A stretch of DNA of 64,000 bases. It comes from Candidatus Kaistella beijingensis (GTDB taxonomy: Bacteria > Bacteroidota > Bacteroidia > Flavobacteriales > Weeksellaceae). The notes beneath the pieces were generated by a model, which worked only from the letters and a program-made list of their open reading frames with translations, made no database searches and was not told the origin of the DNA. Location: contig NZ_CP071953.1 of NCBI RefSeq assembly GCF_020084865.1, positions 1,240,001 through 1,304,000 on the forward strand, in the 5' to 3' direction. Made by a program: the position numbers and the translations under genes. Position 1 is the first letter of the stretch. Each line of letters begins with the position of its first letter. Shown here in pieces: positions 9,410 to 17,351 of this stretch.

Positions 9410-9795
9410 TCCTTTTTCTTGGAGTTGTCTGACTGTTTGGGCGTAAACTTTTTTCGGATCTGTGTGCCGTATTGCTTGTCGGAGATATCAATCATCATAT
9501 TGAGAACTTTGGTTTTCAGTTTCTCATCAGCTAATTCTTTCTCTAATCTTTTAATCTTTTCGGCGGGTGTTTCTTTGGATTGTAACATGGTATGAATGGT
9601 GGGTTTGCTCCAATCTAAATTACCATATTTTCTGAGCCAAACCAAAACGGTGCTTCTGCCTTGGATACCGTAATGTTGTTGTGCCTGTTTGTAAGTGAAT
9701 TCGCCCTTTTCTACACGACTCACAACACCTAATTTAAAAGCCATTGTGTAATCTTGTTGTGTACGCTTTTCTACTGTCTTCTCTCGATTTTCCAT
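9406..9795 (-). CDS. IS3-family transposase OrfA
   Basis: The 129-residue DNA-binding half. It has a helix-turn-helix (FTYKQAQQHYGIQGRSTVLVW, about residues 33-53) and a heptad-like region (AEKIKRLEKELADEKLKTKV, about 78-97) fitting the OrfA leucine zipper. The ATG is at 9793-9795, just inside the right terminal repeat. It ends in SKKKD, encoded by the A-rich slippery tract, immediately before the OrfB frame. Confidence 0.92.
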   Translation of the reverse strand: MENREKTVEKRTQQDYTMAFKLGVVSRVEKGEFTYKQAQQHYGIQGRSTVLVWLRKYGNLDWSKPTIHTMLQSKETPAEKIKRLEKELADEKLKTKVLNMMIDISDKQYGTQIRKKFTPKQSDNSKKKD

Positions 9796-9810
9796 AATAA
9801 GTCTATTTGG

Positions 9811-9839
9811 TGTAAACTTATTTTAGGACGGGTCAGCCA
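9811..9839 (-). repeat. IS right terminal inverted repeat
   Basis: Partner of 8526-8554. It lies 15 bases upstream of the OrfA start codon, where transposase binding could repress transcription. Confidence 0.85.
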
Positions 9840-9860
9840 AGTAAAAAGAGCCAAGTATTA

Positions 9861-9897
9861 AAAACATCCTTTCAAAGATTTTGAAAGGGTGTTTTTT
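9861..9897. terminator. Bidirectional intrinsic terminator
   Basis: The stem CCTTTCAAA / TTTGAAAGG has loop GAT and is flanked by AAAACAT on the left and a T-run on the right. It can serve the PepSY gene on the minus strand. It is also the likely original terminator of the peroxiredoxin gene, now 1.3 kb away because of the IS insertion. Confidence 0.8.
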
Positions 9898-9918
9898 ACC
9901 AAATTAATCTGAATAGAT

Positions 9919-10434
9919 TTAAATCAAAAGCAAAATAATTGAAACCACTAGTCCAATTCCCGTGAAAATCATTCCTCTTTTGAACGCTTTTGATTTCGGG
10001 TTGAACATCCAAAAACTTGAAACCACAAAGAAGAACAATGAAATTCCAAACAACGTATTCAATCCACCGAGTTTTTCTTTTGACGGGGCTTTGTGAAGTT
10101 TCGTCATTTTATCTAAAACATACGGAAGTTCCTTTTTTACATATTTCGCTTCACCTGTGGCAGAATTATAGGTTCCTCCTTTGAAATACAAAATTCCATT
10201 CTCCGTTTTCTCTACTTCAAAACCTTTAATTTTGATTTCTTTCCCGAGTGCTTTCTCATCAAGATTTTTCTCAAAAACTTTCTCGTAGTTTTTTTCTTTT
10301 TTCAAAACATCGGTGTCGCGATAAACGAGCAAAACGCCGCTCACTGCATAAATCGTCATAATTCCCGCCATAAAATATCCGAGATAACGGTGCGTGATTC
10401 GCATGAAAGATTTTGTGTTATGAATTCTGTCCAT
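9919..10434 (-). CDS. PepSY-type membrane protein linked to siderophore uptake
   Basis: A 171-residue inner-membrane protein. The N-terminus FMRITHRYLGYFMAGIMTIYAVSG is the first helix of the PepSY-associated membrane family. A periplasmic region follows (about residues 40-118), ending in MTKLHKAPS, then two further helices (about 124-144 and 151-171). Relatives act near iron-siderophore receptors, possibly as reductases or energy-coupling helpers. It is shorter than full PepSY proteins (350-500 residues). It follows the TonB receptor by about 100 bases on the same strand, supporting a role in iron uptake. Confidence 0.8.
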   Translation of the reverse strand: MDRIHNTKSFMRITHRYLGYFMAGIMTIYAVSGVLLVYRDTDVLKKEKNYEKVFEKNLDEKALGKEIKIKGFEVEKTENGILYFKGGTYNSATGEAKYVKKELPYVLDKMTKLHKAPSKEKLGGLNTLFGISLFFFVVSSFWMFNPKSKAFKRGMIFTGIGLVVSIILLLI

Positions 10435-10451
10435 AGCTTTTTATAGTTTGA

Positions 10452-10488
10452 AGTCCGAAGACGGGAGTCCGAAGACGGGAGTCCGAAG
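10452..10488. repeat. 14-base tandem repeat between PepSY gene and receptor
   Basis: The unit AGTCCGAAGACGGG is present 2.6 times. A diverged inverted match (CCGTCTTCAGACT) lies at 10514-10526, so a hairpin between the two is possible. The GTCCGAAG word recurs near 29250. Confidence 0.85.
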
Positions 10489-10535
10489 TTGATGTGTGAA
10501 TTTCTTCCGACATCCGTCTTCAGACTACGGTCTTT

Positions 10536-12743
10536 TTAAAGTTTATATGTTAAAGTAAAATAGAAATTTCTAGGCGTAATCGGGTTTACAGAATAGTTTT
10601 CGTGAACATTGTAATTTTCAACATCGAAAATGTTCCCTACTTTTGCCTGGATTAAGAAATTCTTGTAATCATAACCCAATGAAAAATCAACAGTTGTAAA
10701 TCCCTTCAAATCGACCATTCTTGTAGTTTGTGGCTGCCCTTTCACGTCGTTCCATCCTGCTTGTCGGTCGCCTGTATAAAATGCGCTCGCTCCTACTATG
10801 AAACCTTTCAGTGCTTTGTCGAATTTGTAAAAAGCCGATGCATTCGCTGTTGTCGCGGGAGTTCGAACCAATCTTTGATTTTCTACAAAACCATTTTCAG
10901 GCGTTTTCGTGTAAACAGAATTGTTGTAAGATATTCCTGTGATTAACGATAATTGAGGAGTTGGATTTCCCGTGATATCAAGTTCAACACCTCGACTTCG
11001 GATATTACCCGCATAAACTTTATATGCCGCAGTCGCTCCCGAAGCCAAATAAGGCGAAGTGTAAGTATCATTGTTATTGATTTGATACGCGCTTAAATTG
11101 AAAGCCACCGTATTGTTCCAAATATTTTTCTTCAAACCAATTTCGTATTGGTCAACTCTTGAAGATTTTAAAGACGCATTGTCCATATCAAATCCTGAAT
11201 TGGGAGCGAATGAGTTGGTGTAAGTTCCGTAAACTGTGAAGTTTTCTGTAGGTGTAATAATTAAACCAACTTTTGGAGAAAACGCATGTTCTTTATTTCC
11301 TGTATTGTCTTTGGTTGTTTCGGTTGAAGTTTTATAGTTCTTTTCAAAAGTGTCTTTGTTTTCAATATTCGAATAACGGATTCCCGCCAAAACTTTGAAA
11401 TATTTCGAAAACTCCACAAAATCCTGAAGGTAAATTCCGTAACGTTGGGTTTTTATCTGCGTTAATTTTTCCTTGGCTGAATCAGCCATTTCGATATGAT
11501 TCCAAGTATTCGGATTATTCAAAATCCAATTTCCAACGGTGTAAGAAGTTCCAAAAGTTTTATTTGTCTTTGGGTCAAAAAACGTGTAAGCATCGGCAAT
11601 TCCATAATCTCCGTCCGCTCCGATTAAAATTTTATGAAGCAATTTTCCGGTACTGAATTCACCATTCAAATTGAACTGTAAAGAACTGTAATTCTGTTCG
11701 TTATAGGTTTTATTCAACACTCTTTTCCAAGTCGGGTTAGAATTTGGATTGGTTCCGTCATAAACCCACTGAATTCTTTCCACTGAAAAATAATCCTTTG
11801 TATAATTTTGATAAGAGGCCACAGAATTCAGATACCACTTATCATTCAATTGATGATTCAAAGTAATTCCCGCAGTTGCCATTTGATTGGTTTGATTGTT
11901 CCAATCTTCGCCAAGAAATGTTTTTTTGTTAATTCCTGTATCGAAAGACGAAATTCCCGTCTTACTGTCCATTAAACTTCCTGTCCCAAAATCGGGGGTA
12001 AACTGTTGTTTCAAATAATCACCTTCCACAATAACCTGTGTGTTTTCACCAATATTAAAGGCAAAAGAAGGATTGAAATACTGTTTTTGAGAATTTACCA
12101 CGTCTCGGAAACTGTCTGCATATTCATAAGTTCCATTGATTCTGAAAGCCACTTTCTTTGAAAGCGGACCAAAAATATCGACAATCGGTTTATAGGTATT
12201 CCAACTACCGCCATTTAAAGCGACACTTCCGCCAAAATTGAAACGTGGTTTTTTCGTAATTAAATTGATAATTCCACCGGGAGCAACGTTTCCGTAAAGC
12301 ATTGCATTTGCGCCTTTCAGTACTTCTACTCTTTCCAGAGAAGAAACTTCAGGGAAAATTCCGCTGTTTACCCTCGCTCCGTTTTTAAAAATATTTTCGT
12401 TTCCGAAAGTGAAACCACGTCCACCAAAACTGTCTTGTGAACCGCCTCTTGAAGAAGTTATATAAATTCCGTTTACATTTTTAATAACATCGCTCAACTG
12501 TTTAGACTGTTGTTGTTCTATAATTTCGTGAGCAACAATAGAAATTGGTTGTGGATTTTCGATAGAGGAAATCATAGATTTTGAAGAAGAGATTCTCGCC
12601 TGATTTGGATTTCCCGTTTTATGCATCTGAATATCTTCGATATCCTGAACTCGTAAAGTGTCGTTTTCCGCTTTGTAAATCATTTGCGCATTTGCAGAAA
12701 CTGCCATTACAAGCATTCCAAGCGTAAAAATTGGCTTCTTCAT
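10536..12743 (-). CDS. TonB-dependent siderophore receptor
   Basis: Outer-membrane gated barrel importing an iron-siderophore complex using TonB energy. The 735-residue protein has a signal peptide (MKKPIFTLGMLVMAVSANAQ). The plug domain spans about residues 60-190, with EIIEQQQSKQLSDVIKNVNG and the GGRGF and NLITKKPR motifs. A 22-strand barrel follows, and the C-terminus TPRNFYFTLTYKL ends in an aromatic strand. The N-terminal carboxypeptidase-like domain of SusC proteins is absent, which favours siderophore over glycan import. The promoter region carries two Fur-like palindromes. The ligand cannot be told from sequence. Confidence 0.92.
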   Translation of the reverse strand: MKKPIFTLGMLVMAVSANAQMIYKAENDTLRVQDIEDIQMHKTGNPNQARISSSKSMISSIENPQPISIVAHEIIEQQQSKQLSDVIKNVNGIYITSSRGGSQDSFGGRGFTFGNENIFKNGARVNSGIFPEVSSLERVEVLKGANAMLYGNVAPGGIINLITKKPRFNFGGSVALNGGSWNTYKPIVDIFGPLSKKVAFRINGTYEYADSFRDVVNSQKQYFNPSFAFNIGENTQVIVEGDYLKQQFTPDFGTGSLMDSKTGISSFDTGINKKTFLGEDWNNQTNQMATAGITLNHQLNDKWYLNSVASYQNYTKDYFSVERIQWVYDGTNPNSNPTWKRVLNKTYNEQNYSSLQFNLNGEFSTGKLLHKILIGADGDYGIADAYTFFDPKTNKTFGTSYTVGNWILNNPNTWNHIEMADSAKEKLTQIKTQRYGIYLQDFVEFSKYFKVLAGIRYSNIENKDTFEKNYKTSTETTKDNTGNKEHAFSPKVGLIITPTENFTVYGTYTNSFAPNSGFDMDNASLKSSRVDQYEIGLKKNIWNNTVAFNLSAYQINNNDTYTSPYLASGATAAYKVYAGNIRSRGVELDITGNPTPQLSLITGISYNNSVYTKTPENGFVENQRLVRTPATTANASAFYKFDKALKGFIVGASAFYTGDRQAGWNDVKGQPQTTRMVDLKGFTTVDFSLGYDYKNFLIQAKVGNIFDVENYNVHENYSVNPITPRNFYFTLTYKL

Positions 12744-12755
12744 TTTCGATTTCTT

Positions 12756-12774
12756 ATTTAGAATGAATTAAAAT
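12756..12774. promoter_or_regulatory. Second Fur-like half-palindrome upstream of the receptor gene
   Basis: ATTTAGAATGAATTAAAAT keeps the left half and the outer right half of the palindrome ATTTAGAAT-n-ATTCTAAAT, with about four mismatches in 19. It lies 12 bases before the receptor start codon, inside the probable leader. Confidence 0.45.
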
Positions 12775-12781
12775 AACGCTG

Positions 12782-12812
12782 CAAATGTAGAAAAGGAATT
12801 TTTTCTGACAAA
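12782..12812 (-). promoter_or_regulatory. Promoter of the siderophore receptor gene
   Basis: On the minus strand, TACATTTG (12789-12782) matches the -7 consensus TAnnTTTG exactly. TTTG (12812-12809) stands 19 bases upstream as the -33 element. The spacing fits the Bacteroidota housekeeping sigma factor. The start codon follows 38 bases downstream. Confidence 0.75.
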
Positions 12813-12816
12813 ATTT

Positions 12817-12835
12817 ATTTTGAATTATTCTAAAT
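12817..12835. promoter_or_regulatory. Putative Fur box
   Basis: ATTTTGAATTATTCTAAAT differs at one base from the perfect palindrome ATTTAGAATTATTCTAAAT, which I recall as the Fur-box form in related Weeksellaceae. It lies immediately upstream of the -33 element of an iron-receptor gene, where iron-loaded Fur would block polymerase. Confidence 0.65.
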
Positions 12836-12900
12836 AAAAATTAAAACGAATGTTTAATTCTTTGGAAATGAGGAGATTTTAGAAAAACTGACTTTTATCA

Positions 12901-14277
12901 TTATTTAGTTTTCACCGCAAAGAAGCCCGCAATAATAAATAAAACACTGATTAAAATGTAGGAAATTCCGTTCGGAGCAGTTGCCGTTCCTATCAAAACA
13001 ATCGCAACTCCGAGAATCGCAATTGCGACCATTGCGGTTTTTAGAAATTTATTTCCTTTAAAAATATTCTTCTTTAAAAGTCCGATTAAACCAACGAAAA
13101 GCGCTCCATTCACCATATAAATAAAAGCAATCGGAATGGCTGAAACATCATATCCTATATCAGTAAAGTAAGGATTCGTGTTGGTGAAATAATAAATTAG
13201 CAGGTAAAATAAAATCACAACATAAGCAAAAATCGCACTATTAATGGGCATTTTTGTCTTCTCGTCAACTTTTCCCAAATTGAAAAACTTCTTGGAATTA
13301 TCGAGATTATAAAACTGAAATGGAACACGAATAGTCGCTAAAAGAAGTCCGTTGGAAGTTCCCAAAACTGAAATGATGATGAACAATTGCATGAAAATCG
13401 CGCCCGAATTCGAAGCCATTTTTCTAGAAAATTCTGTGATATAAGTGTCTTTCAATTTCAAAACCTCATCACTTCCCATTCCCAAAACAATTCCGCAATA
13501 GTATAAAACGTAAACCACTAAAACCGTAATCGTTCCAATAACCAAAGCTTTTGGAAGGTTTTTGGTAGAATTTTTTACCTCGCCAGAAATTTGCGTCGCA
13601 ATGTACCATCCGTCAAAAGCAAACGCAATCGGGACAAAACTCGCCGCAACCAATTGCCAGAAACTTTGGCTTTCTTTGAGATGATTAACTGCGTAAGAAA
13701 ATGTTCTTTGTTCTTCTACATTTCCTTTCAGCAAAAGAATTATTCCTAAAGATGAAATTAAAATCAATGGAATCAGTTTTAAAGTTGCCGTCATTTGCTG
13801 AAAAATTCCACTTGATTTCGGACGGTATATATTTAAAGCCAAAAAAATCAACGAGTTGACCAATCCAATCAAAGTGAAATGCAAAAATGTCGGCTTAAAA
13901 TTGACAAATTCCGCAATTAAATGCGCAATGTAAATCCCCGAAACCGTAAACAAAACCGCTGTGAGCAAAGGATAAAACAAACTCAAATATATCCAGCCCA
14001 CAAACGCCGCTGCTTTTTTCCCGAAACGGTATTCCACGTAACTTATTATTCCGCCGTCTTTTGGCAATACTTCCGCATAATTTGCCATCGAAACCGCTGC
14101 AAAAACTACGCTGATTCCTACAATTAAAAATCCCAAAAGTCCAGCAAAATTATTTCCCTGCGTTGCAGAAAGTACGTCATCGACTTTGAAGAAAATTCCG
14201 GAACCGATGACTTGTCCGATGACCATTGCGATGGCGGTGAAAAGTCCGTATTTGGCTTCAAGTTTTTGTTCTGTCAT
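12901..14277 (-). CDS. APC-superfamily amino-acid permease
   Basis: Inner-membrane amino-acid transporter, about 458 residues. I start it at the ATG at 14275-14277 (MTEQKLEAKYG). A longer in-frame extension to 14355 overlaps the upstream ABC-F gene and has no transporter character. Twelve or so hydrophobic segments are visible. The first carries the APC glycine signature VIGQVIGSGIFF (TM1), and the FAFDGWYIATQISGEVKN region matches TM6 and its loop in LAT-like exchangers. The substrate cannot be named. It is 56 bases downstream of the ABC-F gene on the same strand. Confidence 0.88.
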   Translation of the reverse strand: MTEQKLEAKYGLFTAIAMVIGQVIGSGIFFKVDDVLSATQGNNFAGLLGFLIVGISVVFAAVSMANYAEVLPKDGGIISYVEYRFGKKAAAFVGWIYLSLFYPLLTAVLFTVSGIYIAHLIAEFVNFKPTFLHFTLIGLVNSLIFLALNIYRPKSSGIFQQMTATLKLIPLILISSLGIILLLKGNVEEQRTFSYAVNHLKESQSFWQLVAASFVPIAFAFDGWYIATQISGEVKNSTKNLPKALVIGTITVLVVYVLYYCGIVLGMGSDEVLKLKDTYITEFSRKMASNSGAIFMQLFIIISVLGTSNGLLLATIRVPFQFYNLDNSKKFFNLGKVDEKTKMPINSAIFAYVVILFYLLIYYFTNTNPYFTDIGYDVSAIPIAFIYMVNGALFVGLIGLLKKNIFKGNKFLKTAMVAIAILGVAIVLIGTATAPNGISYILISVLFIIAGFFAVKTK

Positions 14278-14333
14278 ATTTAATGAGCAATGTGTAGTTA
14301 GTAAGGAGCAATTTAAAGTATAAAATCTGAAAT

Positions 14334-16226
14334 CTAATCTTGCAGTTCCAGCCAACGCATTTCCATCTCTTCCAATTTTTCGGAAATGGTTTCTAAATCT
14401 TTGGACAATACAGAAATCTTTTCGTAATCGGCTTCGTTGTTGAGCTTTTCAAGAATATCGTTTCTTTTCCTTTCTAATTCGGGCATTTCTTTTTCGATGG
14501 ATTCGAGTTCGCGTTGTTCTTTGAAGGATAATTTTCTGGCTGGAAGCTGGGAGCTGGATGCTGGAAGTTTAGCTTCCGCTTCCTTAAAATTCTCGATTTT
14601 TTGATTGAGATGATCTGACTTCCATCTTCCCTCTTCCATCTTTCGGCTTTCTCTGTACTCTGAAAAATTCCCGACAAAATCTTTGATTTTTCCGTCGCCT
14701 TCAAACGCCAAAACGTGATCTACAATTCGATCCATGAAATATCGGTCGTGCGAAACGATGATCAAACAACCTTGAAAATTTTGCAGGAAATTCTCTAAAA
14801 CAGTCAAAGTCGGCAAATCCAAATCGTTTGTCGGTTCATCGAAAATCAAAAAATTTGGATTTTGATACAACACATACATCAAATGCAATCGACGTTTTTC
14901 ACCACCCGAAAGTTTGGAAATCGGTGAATATTGCGTTTGGTCATCAAACAAAAACAACCTCAAAAACTGCGATGCAGAAATGGTTCTTCCATTCGCCAAA
15001 GGAAAATTCTCGCCAATTTCTTTGATAAAATCAATGACTCTTTCGTTTTCATTGTAATTTAGACCCTTTTGAGAAAAATACCCAAATTTTATGGTTTCAC
15101 CTGTTTCAATTTCGCCTTTGTCATAAGGTTCCAAACCCTGAATAATATTAAGCAAAGTTGATTTTCCTGCTCCATTTTTCCCGACGATTCCTACTTTTTC
15201 TCCACGTTGAAATTGGTAGGAAAAATCTTTCAGCAAAACTTTTTCACCAAATTTTTTATCGATATTCTTCAGTTCAAGAATCTTTTTCCCCAAACGTTTC
15301 ATTTCGAAATCGAGTTCCAAACCTTGTTTTCTTGTATCGGTTTTTGCTGTTTTTTCGGTTTCGTAAAACGCGTCGATTCTTGATTTTGATTTGGTGGTTC
15401 TCGCTTTTGGTTGTCGCCGCATCCATTCCAATTCTTTTCGGTAAAGATTGTTGGCTTTGTCGATGGTCGAGTTCAAGTTATCTTCACGAATCATTTTATT
15501 TTCGAGGTAAGTCGCGTAACTTCCGTTGTGAACATAAAGATTAAAGTCTTCCATTTCCCAAATCGTGTCGCAAACCGCATCCAAAAAATATCTATCGTGT
15601 GTCACGAGAAGCAAGGTAACCATTGCTTTCGACAAATAATTTTCAAGCCATTCCACCATATCCACATCGAGATGGTTCGTAGGTTCGTCCATGATTAAAA
15701 GCGTGTGACGATGTTCTGCACGGGTTTCCAAAAGGAGTTTCGCCAAAGCAACGCGTTTGATTTGTCCACCTGAAAGCGTTTTCATTTTTGCTTCCAAATC
15801 GGTGATTTTCAGTTGCGAAAGAATCTGCTTCATCTCATTTTCCAAATCCCATGCTTTGTGGATTTCCATTTCGGTCAGCGCTTTTTCCATATCGTTTGGA
15901 TTTTCGGTATGAAGCGCATGATGGTAATTTTTTAAGGCCAGAATCGGCGCAGAATCGAGTGTCATCATGAATTCCTCCACATTCAATTCGCCTTCAAAAT
16001 CAATTTCCTGGTCAAATAAAACGACTTGAATGTCTTTATTAATGGAAACCGTTCCCGAATCTGCGATTTCTTTTCCCATCAAAATCTTTAATAAAGTCGA
16101 TTTTCCGGTACCATTTTTGGCGACAATCGCAATTTTATCGCCTTCGTTGATGTGGAAGGTGATGTCTTTAAAAAGAGTTTTAACTCCGTAAGATTTGGAA
16201 AGATTTTCTGCGGAAACGTAATTCAT
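14334..16226 (-). CDS. ABC-F family ATPase
   Basis: A soluble protein with two ATP-binding cassettes, of the class that acts on the ribosome rather than transport. Domain 1 has Walker A GKNGTGKSTLL (about residues 38-48), signature LSGGQIKR (153-160) and Walker B LLIMDEPTNHLD. Domain 2 has GKNGAGKSTLL, LSGGEKRR and FLIFDEPTNDLD. The linker has basic residues (WMRRQPKARTTKSKSRIDAF). The length (630) and C-terminal coiled coil (LESIEKEMPELERKRNDILE) resemble Uup. The region before the coiled coil contains MEEGRWKS and LPASSSQLPARK, encoded by DNA resembling the intergenic satellite words. Confidence 0.93.
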   Translation of the reverse strand: MNYVSAENLSKSYGVKTLFKDITFHINEGDKIAIVAKNGTGKSTLLKILMGKEIADSGTVSINKDIQVVLFDQEIDFEGELNVEEFMMTLDSAPILALKNYHHALHTENPNDMEKALTEMEIHKAWDLENEMKQILSQLKITDLEAKMKTLSGGQIKRVALAKLLLETRAEHRHTLLIMDEPTNHLDVDMVEWLENYLSKAMVTLLLVTHDRYFLDAVCDTIWEMEDFNLYVHNGSYATYLENKMIREDNLNSTIDKANNLYRKELEWMRRQPKARTTKSKSRIDAFYETEKTAKTDTRKQGLELDFEMKRLGKKILELKNIDKKFGEKVLLKDFSYQFQRGEKVGIVGKNGAGKSTLLNIIQGLEPYDKGEIETGETIKFGYFSQKGLNYNENERVIDFIKEIGENFPLANGRTISASQFLRLFLFDDQTQYSPISKLSGGEKRRLHLMYVLYQNPNFLIFDEPTNDLDLPTLTVLENFLQNFQGCLIIVSHDRYFMDRIVDHVLAFEGDGKIKDFVGNFSEYRESRKMEEGRWKSDHLNQKIENFKEAEAKLPASSSQLPARKLSFKEQRELESIEKEMPELERKRNDILEKLNNEADYEKISVLSKDLETISEKLEEMEMRWLELQD

Positions 16227-16318
16227 TCTTTTGTTGGATGATGGATGTTTGGTGTTGGGTGTTTAGCGTTTGCGAAAATACGGAAATCATTTTTGAATCG
16301 TGGAATGATTCGAATGAT

Positions 16319-17182
16319 TTAATCCAAAGTCATCCTTTTCAGACTCCACAAACTGCCGTTGTAAATATCCACATCCACTTTGGTATTGATTCCGTAAACG
16401 ATACCGTTTTCGGTGAACTGCCAAAAATCCCAATCGTCGTTTGGTGAAGGTTGCGAAACATCGTTGTAATTGGCGAGCCAAAGCGGATAATCATCAAAAT
16501 GACCTTTCAAAAAGTCTTTGTAATAATGATAATAGGTGTAGATAATCGGTTTTTCGCCGTAAGTTTCCTCCACAATTCTGCACCAAATTTTTAAATCTTC
16601 GATCAACTTTTCATTCGATTTACGGCGTGGAATTTTTTCGATGTCTAAAATCGGCGGCAAATCTCCACTTTCCAATTTTACGTTGGCCAAGAAATTATTA
16701 GCCTGCATTACAGGATCTTCATCGGCTCGGTAAAAATGATAGGCACCACGAATAAGGTTGTGTTTTTTTGCCAATTTCCAAAACTCGTCGAAATGTTTGT
16801 CGGTAGATTTATTGCCCATCGTTCCACGTAATACCACAAATTTTATGGGGATTGAACGGTTTCCAATGCTTAAGCTATCCCATTCAATATCTTCCCTCCT
16901 TTGGTAATGCGACATATCGATTCCGAAAGTTTTGTCGGCATAATCTCCAATAATTCGGTTGATTCTCTTTTCTTCAAATTCAGAGTTGGAAAGTTTTTTA
17001 TGCTCAAACTTGTTGAAATACATCGCATAATAAAACTGAATTTTTTCTTTCAAGTAAAAACCCGTTCCAAGTAAAGCCACCGCCAAAATGAGCAACAGAA
17101 TTTCCCGACGCAAAAGCCAATGTTTCTTGCGGTTTTTGTGGATTTTTCGGGTGGTTTTTCTTTTTACGGTGCGTTTTGCCAT
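16319..17182 (-). CDS. GH25 lysozyme-like muramidase with membrane anchor
   Basis: Predicted N-acetylmuramidase cutting the glycan strands of peptidoglycan. The 287-residue protein has a very basic N-terminus (MAKRTVKRKTTRKIHKNRKK), one transmembrane helix (about 28-44), a stalk, then a GH25 barrel from about residue 85. GH25 landmarks are FGIDMSHYQ, LRGTMGNKSTD, GAYHFYRADEDP, PPILDIE (the family's catalytic DxE) and WDFWQFTENG, ending VDVDIYNGS. The anchor would hold the enzyme at the periplasmic face. Cell-wall turnover fits better than phage lysis because no phage genes are nearby. Confidence 0.92.
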   Translation of the reverse strand: MAKRTVKRKTTRKIHKNRKKHWLLRREILLLILAVALLGTGFYLKEKIQFYYAMYFNKFEHKKLSNSEFEEKRINRIIGDYADKTFGIDMSHYQRREDIEWDSLSIGNRSIPIKFVVLRGTMGNKSTDKHFDEFWKLAKKHNLIRGAYHFYRADEDPVMQANNFLANVKLESGDLPPILDIEKIPRRKSNEKLIEDLKIWCRIVEETYGEKPIIYTYYHYYKDFLKGHFDDYPLWLANYNDVSQPSPNDDWDFWQFTENGIVYGINTKVDVDIYNGSLWSLKRMTLD

Positions 17183-17351
17183 GGGTTTGCAAAAATAGAA
17201 TTTTACTTTCTATTTTTAAACTTAAAATATAATCCGCCAAACCGCTATTTATTTTTAAGTTTTGGCGGATTATGATTTTTTGGGAAAGAAAAATCTGCAA
17301 AACTTTTGCAGATTTTTAATATTGAATTCTGAATTTTAAATCTCGAATTTT

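Larger units (their letters stand above)
8526..9839 (-). mobile_element. IS3-family insertion sequence
   Basis: A 1.31-kb element with two overlapping transposase frames on the minus strand and imperfect 29-base terminal inverted repeats. The left end is 8526-8554 (TGCCTGACTAATCCTAAAAT...), the right 9811-9839; they share TGnCTGAC and TCCTAAAATA-GTTTACA. AAG occurs on both sides (8523-8525 and 9839-9841) and may be the target duplication, though this depends on whether the last base belongs to the element. It lies directly after the peroxiredoxin stop codon. Both frames are open, so it may still be active. Confidence 0.93.

Noticed and set aside
14278..14355. Longer start for the amino-acid permease
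   Set aside because: The extension overlaps the end of the ABC-F gene, and the residues before MTEQKLEAKYG have no transporter character.
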